Shown in pieces: positions 7,134 through 13,836 of a stretch of 27,269 bases of DNA; positions within the stretch are counted from its first letter, which is position 1, and each line of letters begins with the position of its first letter. The notes under the pieces were generated by a model. It worked only from the letters and a program-made list of their open reading frames with translations, did no database searches and had not been told where the DNA came from. Source of the DNA: Candidatus Pacearchaeota archaeon UBA92 (GTDB taxonomy: Archaea; Nanobdellota; Nanobdellia; Pacearchaeales; GW2011-AR1); the NCBI GenBank assembly GCA_002497285.1, contig DANJ01000016.1, positions 1 to 27,269 of the forward strand. The letters run 5' to 3'. Made by a program: the position numbers and the translations under genes.

Positions 7134-8197
7134 ACATTTAGTTTTATTTTTTCTATTTCTCCCTTGAATAATTGAGCTTTTTCTTCTCCGATTAATTTAG
7201 CTATATCTTTAACACTTGAATTTATTGCTTGTCCTAAGCTTTTTTTCTCTTTCAGTATTTCTGCTATGTCCTGTTCAAGTAGGGATGTTTTGGATAACAT
7301 CCTCCAGCCCTTTATTGTGTTATTGATAGCAGTACCTTCATAAGCGAGAGATTTCAATATATTTTCTTCATCTATAAGCTCGTCGTAAGTTAGACATTCT
7401 AAAATTGTTCTTGTTTTTTTAAGGTCAATTTTAGTGTAATCTTTTATTACTAAACTGGTTTCTTTTTCAACTCCGCTTGCTATTTCTTTCAACCTTGTCT
7501 TAATTAATGCGCCTTCATTTCCTAATTCAATTGTTGTTTTTTTCAATTCTTCCGAAATTTTTTCTATGAGCCTCCCCTTTTGGATAACTTTTAATGCATT
7601 TTTCAAACTGGGATAATTTCTTAATTCTGAACTATTCAATCTTTCTGAGTTAATATCAAATAATTCTCTTTGTTTTTCAAGGAGCTGAATATTTTCGTTT
7701 GCTTTTCTTAAAATATCTTCTGTAGCTTTTAGAATGTACCTCTTATTCCTGTAAAAGATGGTTATCTCATGCCTTCTTTCTGAAATCGCTATTACTAAAC
7801 TTTTTGTTTGTTTTGCTGTCCTTTCTGCTGCTTTGTGTCTTGTTCCTGTTTCTGAACTTGATATTTTGCTGTTTGGTACAAGAAGAACATTTGCTTGAAG
7901 TATTTTTTTCATATCTTTTGAAAGAGTTATTGCCCCATCCATTTTCGCTAATTCTATAAGCCTTTGAGGTGTGAAACGGCAGTTGACTTTGAAACCTCCT
8001 TCTATAGTCTCGTTTGTACTTTCATTTTCAATCAAAATTAAAGCTCCCTTTCCTGATTTTAGTGCTCCATCCAGAGCAGATCTAAAATTAGTTCCTGGAG
8101 ATACAAGACGTAATACGCTTAGAAATTCTTCATCCGAAACTTTTTCATCTTCCTTGCTTTTCAGAATTTTGACCTGTACCTCTTTTTTTTCATCCAT
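7127..8197 (-). CDS. disA: DisA-type diadenylate cyclase (c-di-AMP synthase)
   Basis: DisA condenses two ATP into cyclic di-AMP; bacterial DisA also binds branched DNA. All parts of the bacterial architecture are visible in 356 aa. The N-terminal DAC domain carries DGA at 87-89 (KMDGAITLS) and GTRHKAAER at 118-126, the equivalent of the catalytic DGA and RHR motifs, with Lys in place of the last Arg. A central helical spine covers about 160-290, and the C-terminal region (GWRMLSK, then LIGEEKA) matches the helix-hairpin-helix DNA-binding domain. Length and order equal bacterial DisA rather than the short archaeal DacZ. A strong TATA element lies about 28 bp before the ATG. It converges on the GTPase gene. 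No recognised c-di-AMP phosphodiesterase or receptor is present in the window. Confidence 0.9.
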   Translation of the reverse strand: MDEKKEVQVKILKSKEDEKVSDEEFLSVLRLVSPGTNFRSALDGALKSGKGALILIENESTNETIEGGFKVNCRFTPQRLIELAKMDGAITLSKDMKKILQANVLLVPNSKISSSETGTRHKAAERTAKQTKSLVIAISERRHEITIFYRNKRYILKATEDILRKANENIQLLEKQRELFDINSERLNSSELRNYPSLKNALKVIQKGRLIEKISEELKKTTIELGNEGALIKTRLKEIASGVEKETSLVIKDYTKIDLKKTRTILECLTYDELIDEENILKSLAYEGTAINNTIKGWRMLSKTSLLEQDIAEILKEKKSLGQAINSSVKDIAKLIGEEKAQLFKGEIEKIKLNVY

Positions 8198-8218
8198 GAA
8201 GTTAGAAATCAGAGCAGG

Positions 8219-8231
8219 TATTTATATATTT
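8219..8231 (-). promoter_or_regulatory. TATA element of disA
   Basis: On the minus strand this reads aaatatataaata and is centred about 28 bp before the ATG at 8197. It is one of the strongest TATA-like elements in the window. Confidence 0.6.
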
Positions 8232-8286
8232 ATGTTTGAATTTGTTTTATCGACGGATATTTTAGAATTTGTAAGATACAAATAGG

Positions 8287-8299
8287 ATGCTCCTGCCGG
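8287..8299 (-). repeat. Copy of the tRNA-Glu 3' end in its trailer
   Basis: The 13-mer atgctcctgccgg (+ strand) occurs here and again at 8347-8359, where it is the end of tRNA-Glu (T-stem 3' side, acceptor 3' side and the next base). The copies are exactly 60 bp apart. The downstream copy is part of a hairpin at 8293-8310 (ctgccgg/ccagcag). Confidence 0.7.
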
Positions 8300-8317
8300 C
8301 AAGCCAGCAGTAGCCAT

Positions 8318-8338
8318 GAAACTTCATCTTCACTCAGT
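8318..8338 (-). repeat. Hairpin element downstream of tRNA-Glu, copy 1
   Basis: On the minus strand it reads ACTGAGTGAAGATGAAGTTTC. It lies 9 nt beyond the mature 3' end of tRNA-Glu. It resembles the element after tRNA-Gln at 8841-8862, with the same GAAG apex and paired substitutions in the stem. Confidence 0.5.
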
Positions 8339-8347
8339 ATATAAGAA

Positions 8348-8524
8348 TGCTCCTGCCGGGATTCGAACCCGGGTTTCCGCCGTTCTCCATCACCTCTTTT
8401 TTGAGTGCAGGTGATGGCTCAAAAGAGCCTGCCTTAAAGAAGGCTGAGGTATAGTCTCATCGACCTTTCCTCTGCGTATCTTGATTCGAGAGGGCGGTGT
8501 CCTTGGCCTCTAGACTACAAGAGC
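8348..8524 (-). tRNA. tRNA-Glu (anticodon CTC), intron-containing
   Basis: The gene folds into a standard cloverleaf once a 104-nt intron (8383-8486) is removed. The acceptor is GCTCTTG/CAGGAGC with discriminator A; the anticodon stem is CCGCC/GGCGG with loop CTCTCGC (anticodon CTC); the T arm is CCGGG-TTCGAAT-CCCGG. The exons are 8487-8524 and 8348-8382. The splice sites form a canonical bulge-helix-bulge: outer helix CCGCC/GGCGG, 3-nt bulge AAC, central helix CTCT/GGAG, 3-nt bulge CGA, inner helix ATCA/TGAT. This places the intron at the usual 37/38 position. CCA is not encoded. A TATA-like box (8549-8558) lies about 30 bp upstream. Confidence 0.95.
8383..8486 (-). other. Structured tRNA-Glu intron (104 nt)
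   Basis: The intron is long for an archaeal tRNA (commonly 15-60 nt). Besides the bulge-helix-bulge it contains three hairpins in succession: GCCTT-CTTT-AAGGC, GGCTC-TTTT-GAGCC and ATCACCT...AGGTGAT. No complete C/D-box set is visible. Confidence 0.85.
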
Positions 8525-8557
8525 ATATATTGATGAGATAAAATTGGTTTAAAAGGA

Positions 8558-8785
8558 TTATGCTTTCTCCTTTAATTCTTTTCTAATAGAAATCATAATT
8601 TGTCTTTGCTGCATTATTTCTGATTCAGTGTTTAACAAATCTACTAATTTTTTTCTCTTTCTTAATAGTAATTTATATTCTTTAGGATTCTCACCAGAAT
8701 ATTCTCTTATTCTTCGATTAGTACTAACAAGATCAAGATATTTATCGAGATATAAGTCTTCTTTGTATTGAGACCTGCGATTCAT
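8558..8785 (-). CDS. Small charged helical protein, unknown function
   Basis: I do not recognise this 75-aa protein. It is rich in Lys, Arg and Glu, has no Cys or membrane segment, and looks all-helical, with a likely coiled coil or helical hairpin from about residue 34 (YKLLLRKRKKLVDLL) to the end (ISIRKELKEKA). It lies between tRNA-Gln and tRNA-Glu on the same strand. A TATA-like box (cttaataaaac, 8807-8817 on the + strand) is centred about 27 bp before the ATG, the same spacing as the window's other leaderless genes, which supports real expression. Its 3' end overlaps the presumed promoter of tRNA-Glu. Confidence 0.6.
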   Translation of the reverse strand: MNRRSQYKEDLYLDKYLDLVSTNRRIREYSGENPKEYKLLLRKRKKLVDLLNTESEIMQQRQIMISIRKELKEKA

Positions 8786-8840
8786 AGGTTCTTAAAATTT
8801 GGGTGCTTAATAAAACTATATGCCATTTAGTAAATTAATT

Positions 8841-8862
8841 GAACCTCGCCTTCGCTCAGTTC
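8841..8862 (-). repeat. Hairpin element downstream of tRNA-Gln, copy 2
   Basis: The minus strand can fold as GAACT-GAGC-GAAG-GCGAG-GTTC: GAAC pairs with GTTC and GC with GC around a GAAG apex, with a purine mismatch between. It starts 7 nt after the tRNA-Gln discriminator and is related to 8318-8338. Confidence 0.5.
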
Positions 8863-8869
8863 CATAGAA

Positions 8870-8942
8870 TAGCCCTGCCCGGATTCGAACCGGGGTCTCC
8901 GGGCCCAGAACCCGACATCCTTGACCACTAGACTACAGGGCT
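8870..8942 (-). tRNA. tRNA-Gln (anticodon CTG)
   Basis: The cloverleaf is complete. The acceptor is AGCCCTG/CAGGGCT with discriminator A, the D arm begins TAGTCTAGTGG, the anticodon stem is TCGGG/CCCGG with loop TTCTGGG (anticodon CTG), and the T arm is CCCGG-TTCGAAT-CCGGG. There is no intron and no encoded CCA. Its promoter (8971-8980, minus strand) stands back to back with that of the YdjM-like gene. Confidence 0.95.
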
Positions 8943-8970
8943 ATACGTTCAAGGAAATATAATTTGGATA

Positions 8971-8990
8971 GCTTAAAAAGGTTTATATTT
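8971..8990. promoter_or_regulatory. Back-to-back TATA elements for tRNA-Gln and the YdjM-like gene
   Basis: gcttaaaaag (8971-8980), read on the minus strand, lies about 33 bp before tRNA-Gln. gtttatattt (8981-8990), read on the plus strand, is centred 26 bp before ATG 9011. The two boxes touch. Confidence 0.5.
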
Positions 8991-9010
8991 CCTTCTTGTC
9001 TTTTCTTATA

Positions 9011-9463
9011 ATGTTATTAAGAACACACTTAGCTATTGGAATTGCCGTTGGGCTTTATTTTCTTCCGTTTGTTAACTATGAATTTATCTTTGTCCCCATA
9101 ATTTTAATTTCAAGTTTACTGCCTGATGCGGATGTATTTTTTCCTAAATTTAGAAGAAAAGAGTTTTCTAATTCTCAAAAAGATACAGACCCAAGGGGAA
9201 TTTTGCATACCTATACTTTCTGCGTTGGAGTTTCTATCATTATAGCGTTTATTTATCCGATAGTTGCATTGCCCTTTTTTATGGGTTATTCTTTTCATTT
9301 GCTTGCGGATAGTTTCACAAAAGCTGGAATAAGACCATTTTGGCCGTTTAAAACAAGGTCAACTGGAGTTGTTAAAACGGGTGGAATAGTAGAGAAGTTA
9401 CTGTTTATTACTTTTACAATAATAGATGTTGTTTTGGCAATAATGACTCTGAGTAGAATATAA
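9011..9463 (+). CDS. YdjM/DUF457-type membrane metal-dependent hydrolase
   Basis: This 150-aa integral membrane protein belongs to the YdjM (PF04307) family of predicted membrane-bound metal-dependent hydrolases. The conserved polar residues sit in or next to hydrophobic segments as expected: His6 (LLRTHLAIG), Asp39 and Asp41 (LLPDADVFFP), His66 (RGILHTYTF), and His96/Asp100 (GYSFHLLADSF). Four membrane segments are likely, at about 6-20, 24-38, 71-95 and 125-147. Bacterial members are tied to DNA-damage or envelope functions, but no substrate is known. A TTG at 8996 is in frame, but the TATA element is 26 bp before ATG 9011, so I start there. It stands alone, divergent from tRNA-Gln. Confidence 0.82.
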   Translation: MLLRTHLAIGIAVGLYFLPFVNYEFIFVPIILISSLLPDADVFFPKFRRKEFSNSQKDTDPRGILHTYTFCVGVSIIIAFIYPIVALPFFMGYSFHLLADSFTKAGIRPFWPFKTRSTGVVKTGGIVEKLLFITFTIIDVVLAIMTLSRI

Positions 9464-9500
9464 TGGGAAAGTTTTTATATTAGATAGCTTTTTGTTTAGT

Positions 9501-9824
9501 ATGATAGCAGGATGGTTGATTATAGGGGTGATTGTTGTTGTTGGAGCTATGGCTATATTTAGGTCTCAAGATTTCATTTATTTCATTAATTTGTCAGGAA
9601 GATATTTTTTCTTTTTTGTGACTGTTGCACTCGTTTTGTTTTTAGTTTTTTCAATTTATAGGGTAAGTACTGCTTCTGATTTGCATTTTACTTCTTTTGA
9701 TGGGATTATGAATGCTGGGAAGGTTTATTTTGGATGGTTTAAAGGAATTCTTAGCAATGTTGCGAACGTTGGAGGCTATGCCGTGAAGCAGGATTGGACA
9801 AATGTTAGTGTTGGACGTGGATAA
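9501..9824 (+). CDS. Small two-helix membrane protein, unknown
   Basis: I do not recognise this 107-aa protein. Two hydrophobic helices are clear, at about residues 3-20 and 33-52, followed by a soluble tail with the pattern YFGWFKGILSNVANVGGY and then VKQDW. The tail resembles that of the next gene, so the two are probably diverged duplicates. The start ATG 9501 is favoured by a TATA element (ttttatatta, about 9473-9482) about 24 bp upstream; a TTG nine bases earlier is also in frame. The stop overlaps the next start (TAATG), so both are made from one transcript. It is followed by tRNA-Thr. Confidence 0.65.
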   Translation: MIAGWLIIGVIVVVGAMAIFRSQDFIYFINLSGRYFFFFVTVALVLFLVFSIYRVSTASDLHFTSFDGIMNAGKVYFGWFKGILSNVANVGGYAVKQDWTNVSVGRG

Positions 9825-10045
9825 TGAAAATACTCATTGTAGTTGTGAAATTGCTGTTTTTAGGTGCTCTTTTCATAATAAGTAACAATAATATTCATCT
9901 AACTGATTCTGGGGAGAGAGATATATTTTTTAATTACTATTCTGGATGGATTAATACAATGTTTAATCAGGGTGTCGAGCTTACAGGCTATTTAGTTAAG
10001 TTTGAATGGCTCCCTACAGACTATGATATCGATCTCAATAGTTAG
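9824..10045 (+). CDS. Small one-helix membrane protein, relative of the preceding gene
   Basis: This 73-aa protein begins with one hydrophobic helix (about 3-20) that could be an anchor or an uncleaved signal, then an exposed segment ending in acidic residues. The stretch YYSGWINTMFNQGVELTGY followed by LVKFEW can be aligned with the tail of the upstream protein (GW, N, G-GY, VK, W in register). This suggests a tandem duplication with loss of the first helix. Its ATG overlaps the upstream TAA, so translation is coupled. No catalytic motif is visible and the function is unknown. Confidence 0.62.
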   Translation: MKILIVVVKLLFLGALFIISNNNIHLTDSGERDIFFNYYSGWINTMFNQGVELTGYLVKFEWLPTDYDIDLNS

Positions 10046-10077
10046 CTTTTTATAGAGTTCTTGTTTTTGATTGAAAC

Positions 10078-10149
10078 GCCTCTATAGCTCAGTGGTAGAG
10101 TACCACATTGGTAATGTGGGGGTCCCGGGTTCAACCCCCGGTAGAGGCT
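10078..10149 (+). tRNA. tRNA-Thr (anticodon GGT)
   Basis: The cloverleaf is complete: acceptor GCCTCTA/TAGAGGC with discriminator T (usual for archaeal tRNA-Thr), D arm TAGCTCAGTGGTAGAG, anticodon stem CCACA/TGTGG around TTGGTAA (anticodon GGT), and T-loop TTCAACC. There is no intron or encoded CCA. A TATA element (ctttttatag, about 10046-10055) is centred 28 bp upstream. Confidence 0.96.
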
Positions 10150-10186
10150 TAGTTAATTATATAAAGGGCGTGGGTGAATAGTGAAA

Positions 10187-10657
10187 ATGGAGCTTAATGA
10201 TTTAAAAAATCAGTATGAGGGTGTTGCTAAAAATTATGGTTTACCCGGATTTGATGAACTCAATGATGAATTTGAAATTGAAAGAATTGATAGGGAGAGT
10301 TATACTATTTTGAGATCTGTAAGAAAGGTAATGATGGACAAGATTGTTGGTTATGTTAGGTTTATAGAAATGCTTATCAATCCTTCACAGGCTCCGTTTG
10401 CATTTATGCATTTTTCTAAGGGAATGACTGACGTAGAAATAAAAATTCTTCAAAGTATATATCAGAAATTTATAGAACTTGAACTCGATGGTCTGAAAAG
10501 CGAATTTGAGTATTCTGAAAAAAATGAAGCAGATAGTATTAAAAAAATAATCAATATTTGGAAAGACTCAAAAGGGGAATTAATTAAAATAATAAATTTT
10601 GTTGAAACAAATTGGAAGGCAGATTCTATAAAAAAGGAAAAAAGTTACTTCAGTTAA
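10187..10657 (+). CDS. Helical cytoplasmic protein, unknown
   Basis: I do not recognise a named family for this 156-aa protein. It is acidic to neutral, lacks Cys and membrane segments, and is predicted largely helical. Its opening has an LPGFDELNDEFEIE motif, and the middle (VGYVRFIEMLINPSQAPFAFMHF) is the most hydrophobic part, probably the core of a helical bundle. The GTG at 10181 is in frame, but a TATA element (ttatataaag, about 10156-10165) is 26 bp before ATG 10187. The gene starts shortly after tRNA-Thr but seems to have its own promoter. Its last 8 bp overlap the 3' end of the convergent pheT gene. Confidence 0.65.
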   Translation: MELNDLKNQYEGVAKNYGLPGFDELNDEFEIERIDRESYTILRSVRKVMMDKIVGYVRFIEMLINPSQAPFAFMHFSKGMTDVEIKILQSIYQKFIELELDGLKSEFEYSEKNEADSIKKIINIWKDSKGELIKIINFVETNWKADSIKKEKSYFS

Positions 10658-12278
10658 ATGTTTTATAAATTCCTTCCAGATTTATCTCTATTACGGACAT
10701 CGGCATTTTAAGATGCCAATTGTTTAAGGTTTTTGGATGTATTTCTCCAATATAACCTATATTTTCATTGTTAAGAATTATTTCTCCTGTTCTTCCTTCT
10801 ATAAGTCCAGAAATATCGGTTTCGTTGATAGTGTACTCAATAGACAATGTTCTGAATAAGTAATCGAGCACTTGTTTTGCTTCTGTGAAATTTGCAGGAG
10901 TTAATGCAATTATCAGATTATCCCTTTCTTCAATTTCAGTTTCTTTTTTTTCATTTATGTTAAAGACTCTCCCTATTTCGAACAATTTTTGAGGATATTC
11001 ATTATCTAGATTTTCTGAAAGAATACGTAATGTTGGAATTAATAAATTTGGACGGAGTATTTTATAATCTGTCTTCGAGTTTTGAACCTCAATAATTCTA
11101 TTGTTTTTTATCATTTTTACTTCGTCCTGTTTTATTAAGTGGTATGTGGATATTTCGGTAAGTTGAAGCCCAATAAGTAATTCTGCTATTTTGTTTTTTA
11201 TTTTGCTTTCCTTAGATTCTTGACCCTTTGTGTATATATTTGGTATCTCTGGAATAAAATTATCATAACCGTAAGCAATCGCGATATCTTCTATTATATC
11301 TACCTCATGAATAATATCTGTCCTCCATGGGGGGATTGATACCATGTCTATTTTGTAGTCGTAACCCATCTTTGCCAAAAGACCAGATATGTCTTTTTGT
11401 TTAAGGGTTAATCCGAGTAACTTATTTATATTTTCAAGAGATATTTTTATCTTATCAGGTTCAAAATTTGGGGAAAGAAACTTTTTATCATCGTGCATGT
11501 CTACTTGATATATTTTTCCTTGCATTTCCGCTAGAGTTGTTACTATTATGTTTAGAACTTTTTTAAGTGTATTAATATCTTGGCCTGAACATTCTACGAA
11601 AACCGATTTTGTATCTTTTGTAACTTTTCCAGTTTCCTCACTATTTATTATTGGAGGCATTGATAGTATCTTGTTTTTTGCATCTACGAATACTGGAAAT
11701 TCCTTAAATCCCTTTAGCAAGTTTGAATATTTAATTCCAGTAGGATGTTTCTGAAGTATTTGCAATCCAGTCATTTCTTTATCTGAATCAAGAGGTCTAA
11801 ACTTAATGTCTGCGGGTTTCATTGCTTTGTAAGTTATTGGGAGAATTATTTTTTCCAGAGGATATATTCCGATAGCTACTTTTTTTCTTTCTCTTCCTAT
11901 TGTAAGATGAAGCTTTTCTTGTAATTCTATTATTTCTTTTATTTTTTCTTCGTCTAAAAGAAGATTTTTGACAATTGCACAGACTGTGTAAGGTCTGATG
12001 TTCTTTACAGACTTTTCAACAATGACTTTGAAATTCTTTTCGGGTTTGATTAAAGGGTATTTTTTCAGTCCTGTTGATTTTCCTAAAAATGCCTTGAATC
12101 CTCTTATAAATCCTTGACTTGAAATTAAATCAGGCCTATTTGGGAAGACTTCAATTTCTATTTCTTTGGAATCTATTCTTTCTAAGGGCGTTCCAAATAA
12201 ACTTATTTTTTCTATTGTTTTCTCATCTAATTTTATCTCTTTTTCTATATCTTTTCTTTGGAAAACTACGTTTGTCAT
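10650..12278 (-). CDS. pheT: Phenylalanyl-tRNA synthetase beta subunit
   Basis: PheT is the tRNA-binding, catalytically inactive partner of PheS in the heterotetrameric PheRS. The 542-aa length is that of the archaeal/eukaryotic type, without the N-terminal EMAP-like and C-terminal anticodon domains of bacterial PheT. Recognisable parts are the N-terminal FGTPLERIDSKEIEIEVFPNR segment (shown here in full only to Arg), a B3/4 editing region in the middle, the B5 domain ending PPWRTDIIHEVDIIEDIAIA, and a degenerate class II fold at the C-terminus (LFEIGRVFN). Its ATG overlaps the TAA of pheS by one base, so translation is coupled; GGTG about 9 nt upstream is a weak ribosome binding site. Confidence 0.94.
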   Translation of the reverse strand: MTNVVFQRKDIEKEIKLDEKTIEKISLFGTPLERIDSKEIEIEVFPNRPDLISSQGFIRGFKAFLGKSTGLKKYPLIKPEKNFKVIVEKSVKNIRPYTVCAIVKNLLLDEEKIKEIIELQEKLHLTIGRERKKVAIGIYPLEKIILPITYKAMKPADIKFRPLDSDKEMTGLQILQKHPTGIKYSNLLKGFKEFPVFVDAKNKILSMPPIINSEETGKVTKDTKSVFVECSGQDINTLKKVLNIIVTTLAEMQGKIYQVDMHDDKKFLSPNFEPDKIKISLENINKLLGLTLKQKDISGLLAKMGYDYKIDMVSIPPWRTDIIHEVDIIEDIAIAYGYDNFIPEIPNIYTKGQESKESKIKNKIAELLIGLQLTEISTYHLIKQDEVKMIKNNRIIEVQNSKTDYKILRPNLLIPTLRILSENLDNEYPQKLFEIGRVFNINEKKETEIEERDNLIIALTPANFTEAKQVLDYLFRTLSIEYTINETDISGLIEGRTGEIILNNENIGYIGEIHPKTLNNWHLKMPMSVIEINLEGIYKTFN

Positions 12279-13774
12279 TATATTAACACCGATTTTTCTT
12301 TCAGTATTTTGATGTTATTTTTATATAATTCTCTTAAGTCTTTAATTCCGTGAGCTTCCATCATTAGCCTATCAAATCCTGGACCCCATGCTAAAACTGG
12401 AAGGGCTGTTCCGAGCAAAGGTATTGTAACTTCTGGTCTGAATATTCCTGCTGCAAGAACTTCCATCCAGGTTTGCTTTTCTTCATTCCAGACTGCACCT
12501 TCTAAACTAGGTTCGGTATAGGGAAAGTAAGCTGGCTGAATTCTTAGTTTTTTATAGCCCATTTTTTCTGCGAATTCTTTAAGATATCCGATTAGATGTC
12601 TAAAGTTTGCGTTTGGGTCAATGACAATGCCTTCTGTCTGATTAAATTCGAAACCATGACTCCAATCTACGGTTTCGTTTCTAAAGTTTTTCCCTATTGC
12701 GAAAAATTTTCCAGGAATCTCATCTTTTTTAAGAGAGAATAATTTTTGAGCTGAAAGACATGTTGTGTGGGTTCTTAAAACAACTTTCTTTGCTTCTTCT
12801 TCGTTCCATTTATATCCCCAACCCTTGCTTGAATCTAACCCTGATTCATGGGCTCTTTTTACTTTTTCTACCAACTCCTTATTTGGAAGTTTACCTTGAA
12901 TTTTTTTTATGAAGAAAGTATCATGTAATTCTCTTACTGGATGATCTTGTGCAGTGAAAAGTGCATCGAAATTCCAGAAAGATGTCTGAACCATATTTCC
13001 GGACATCTCTGTAAAGCCCATGTCGAGCCATATTCTTTTTCCGCGTAGAATTGATTGATTTACGAAGTGTCTTTTTCCTCCGAAAATTTTTGGTACTTGT
13101 GCTTTAAGGTCATAATGTCTGAATTTTTGATTTCTTGAATAATTTTTTATTATTTCTGGAGTTATTTCTTCGATCAAATCTAATTTTATTTGTTTACCTA
13201 CTATTTTTTTCCCATTTTCTGTTAATTCGAAGGAATAAGAAATTTCTTCCTTTATTTCAATTACTTCTTTTCTTGATTTTAAGGAATCCAAGGCATATTT
13301 TTCTTCTTCTTTAAGACTTTCAATTGATAGAGGAAGAGATTCTAGGAACTGCTCTTCTAATGTTTTTTTTGAGATTTCTTGTTTGGAAGCTGTTAAAAAT
13401 ATCTTTCCGTTTTTTATTTCTATGAGTGCTTTCCTTTTTAGTACGCCAAGAGATACCTTAAATTCATTGTCGGAAAGTTTAGCTTTTAATTTTGCTTCTT
13501 CAAGGGGAATTATGTTATTTTCAGAAACAAGGGCTAAAAGGTTTCTTTCAGGAAGATGATTTTTTAGATAATATATTCCGTTTGTTGCTAAATCAACTAT
13601 TTCTTTCTTTTCCTTTTTTATTTTCAGAAGTTCTTTATTTTCAAGGAATTTCAAGGCCCTTAAGACAGATACTTTATCTAAGCCAGATTTTTCTATTATT
13701 TCGTTTAGAGGTCTGTTTAGGTAGGGCACTATTTTTAGCTCTATTGGAGAAAGGGATTCAATAATTTTTTCCAT
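12278..13774 (-). CDS. pheS: Phenylalanyl-tRNA synthetase alpha subunit
   Basis: PheS catalyses activation of phenylalanine and transfer to tRNA-Phe. This 498-aa protein has the archaeal architecture: about 190 N-terminal residues forming winged-helix domains that bind tRNA, then the class II catalytic core. Motif 1 is HPVRELHDTFFI, motif 2 is FFAIGKNFRNETVDWSHGFE, and motif 3 is AWGPGFDRLMM with the conserved Arg. The phenylalanine pocket region FNQTEG is intact. It is the first gene of a pheS-pheT operon. The start at 13774 is the only good ATG; A/T boxes at 13791-13800 and 13801-13811 straddle the ideal promoter position, so the promoter is less clear than elsewhere. Confidence 0.95.
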   Translation of the reverse strand: MEKIIESLSPIELKIVPYLNRPLNEIIEKSGLDKVSVLRALKFLENKELLKIKKEKKEIVDLATNGIYYLKNHLPERNLLALVSENNIIPLEEAKLKAKLSDNEFKVSLGVLKRKALIEIKNGKIFLTASKQEISKKTLEEQFLESLPLSIESLKEEEKYALDSLKSRKEVIEIKEEISYSFELTENGKKIVGKQIKLDLIEEITPEIIKNYSRNQKFRHYDLKAQVPKIFGGKRHFVNQSILRGKRIWLDMGFTEMSGNMVQTSFWNFDALFTAQDHPVRELHDTFFIKKIQGKLPNKELVEKVKRAHESGLDSSKGWGYKWNEEEAKKVVLRTHTTCLSAQKLFSLKKDEIPGKFFAIGKNFRNETVDWSHGFEFNQTEGIVIDPNANFRHLIGYLKEFAEKMGYKKLRIQPAYFPYTEPSLEGAVWNEEKQTWMEVLAAGIFRPEVTIPLLGTALPVLAWGPGFDRLMMEAHGIKDLRELYKNNIKILKEKSVLI

Positions 13775-13836
13775 CTTTTACAGAGGATAGAATAAATAAG
13801 GTATTAAAAAGCTTGTGTTGTATAAGATAGTGGTGA

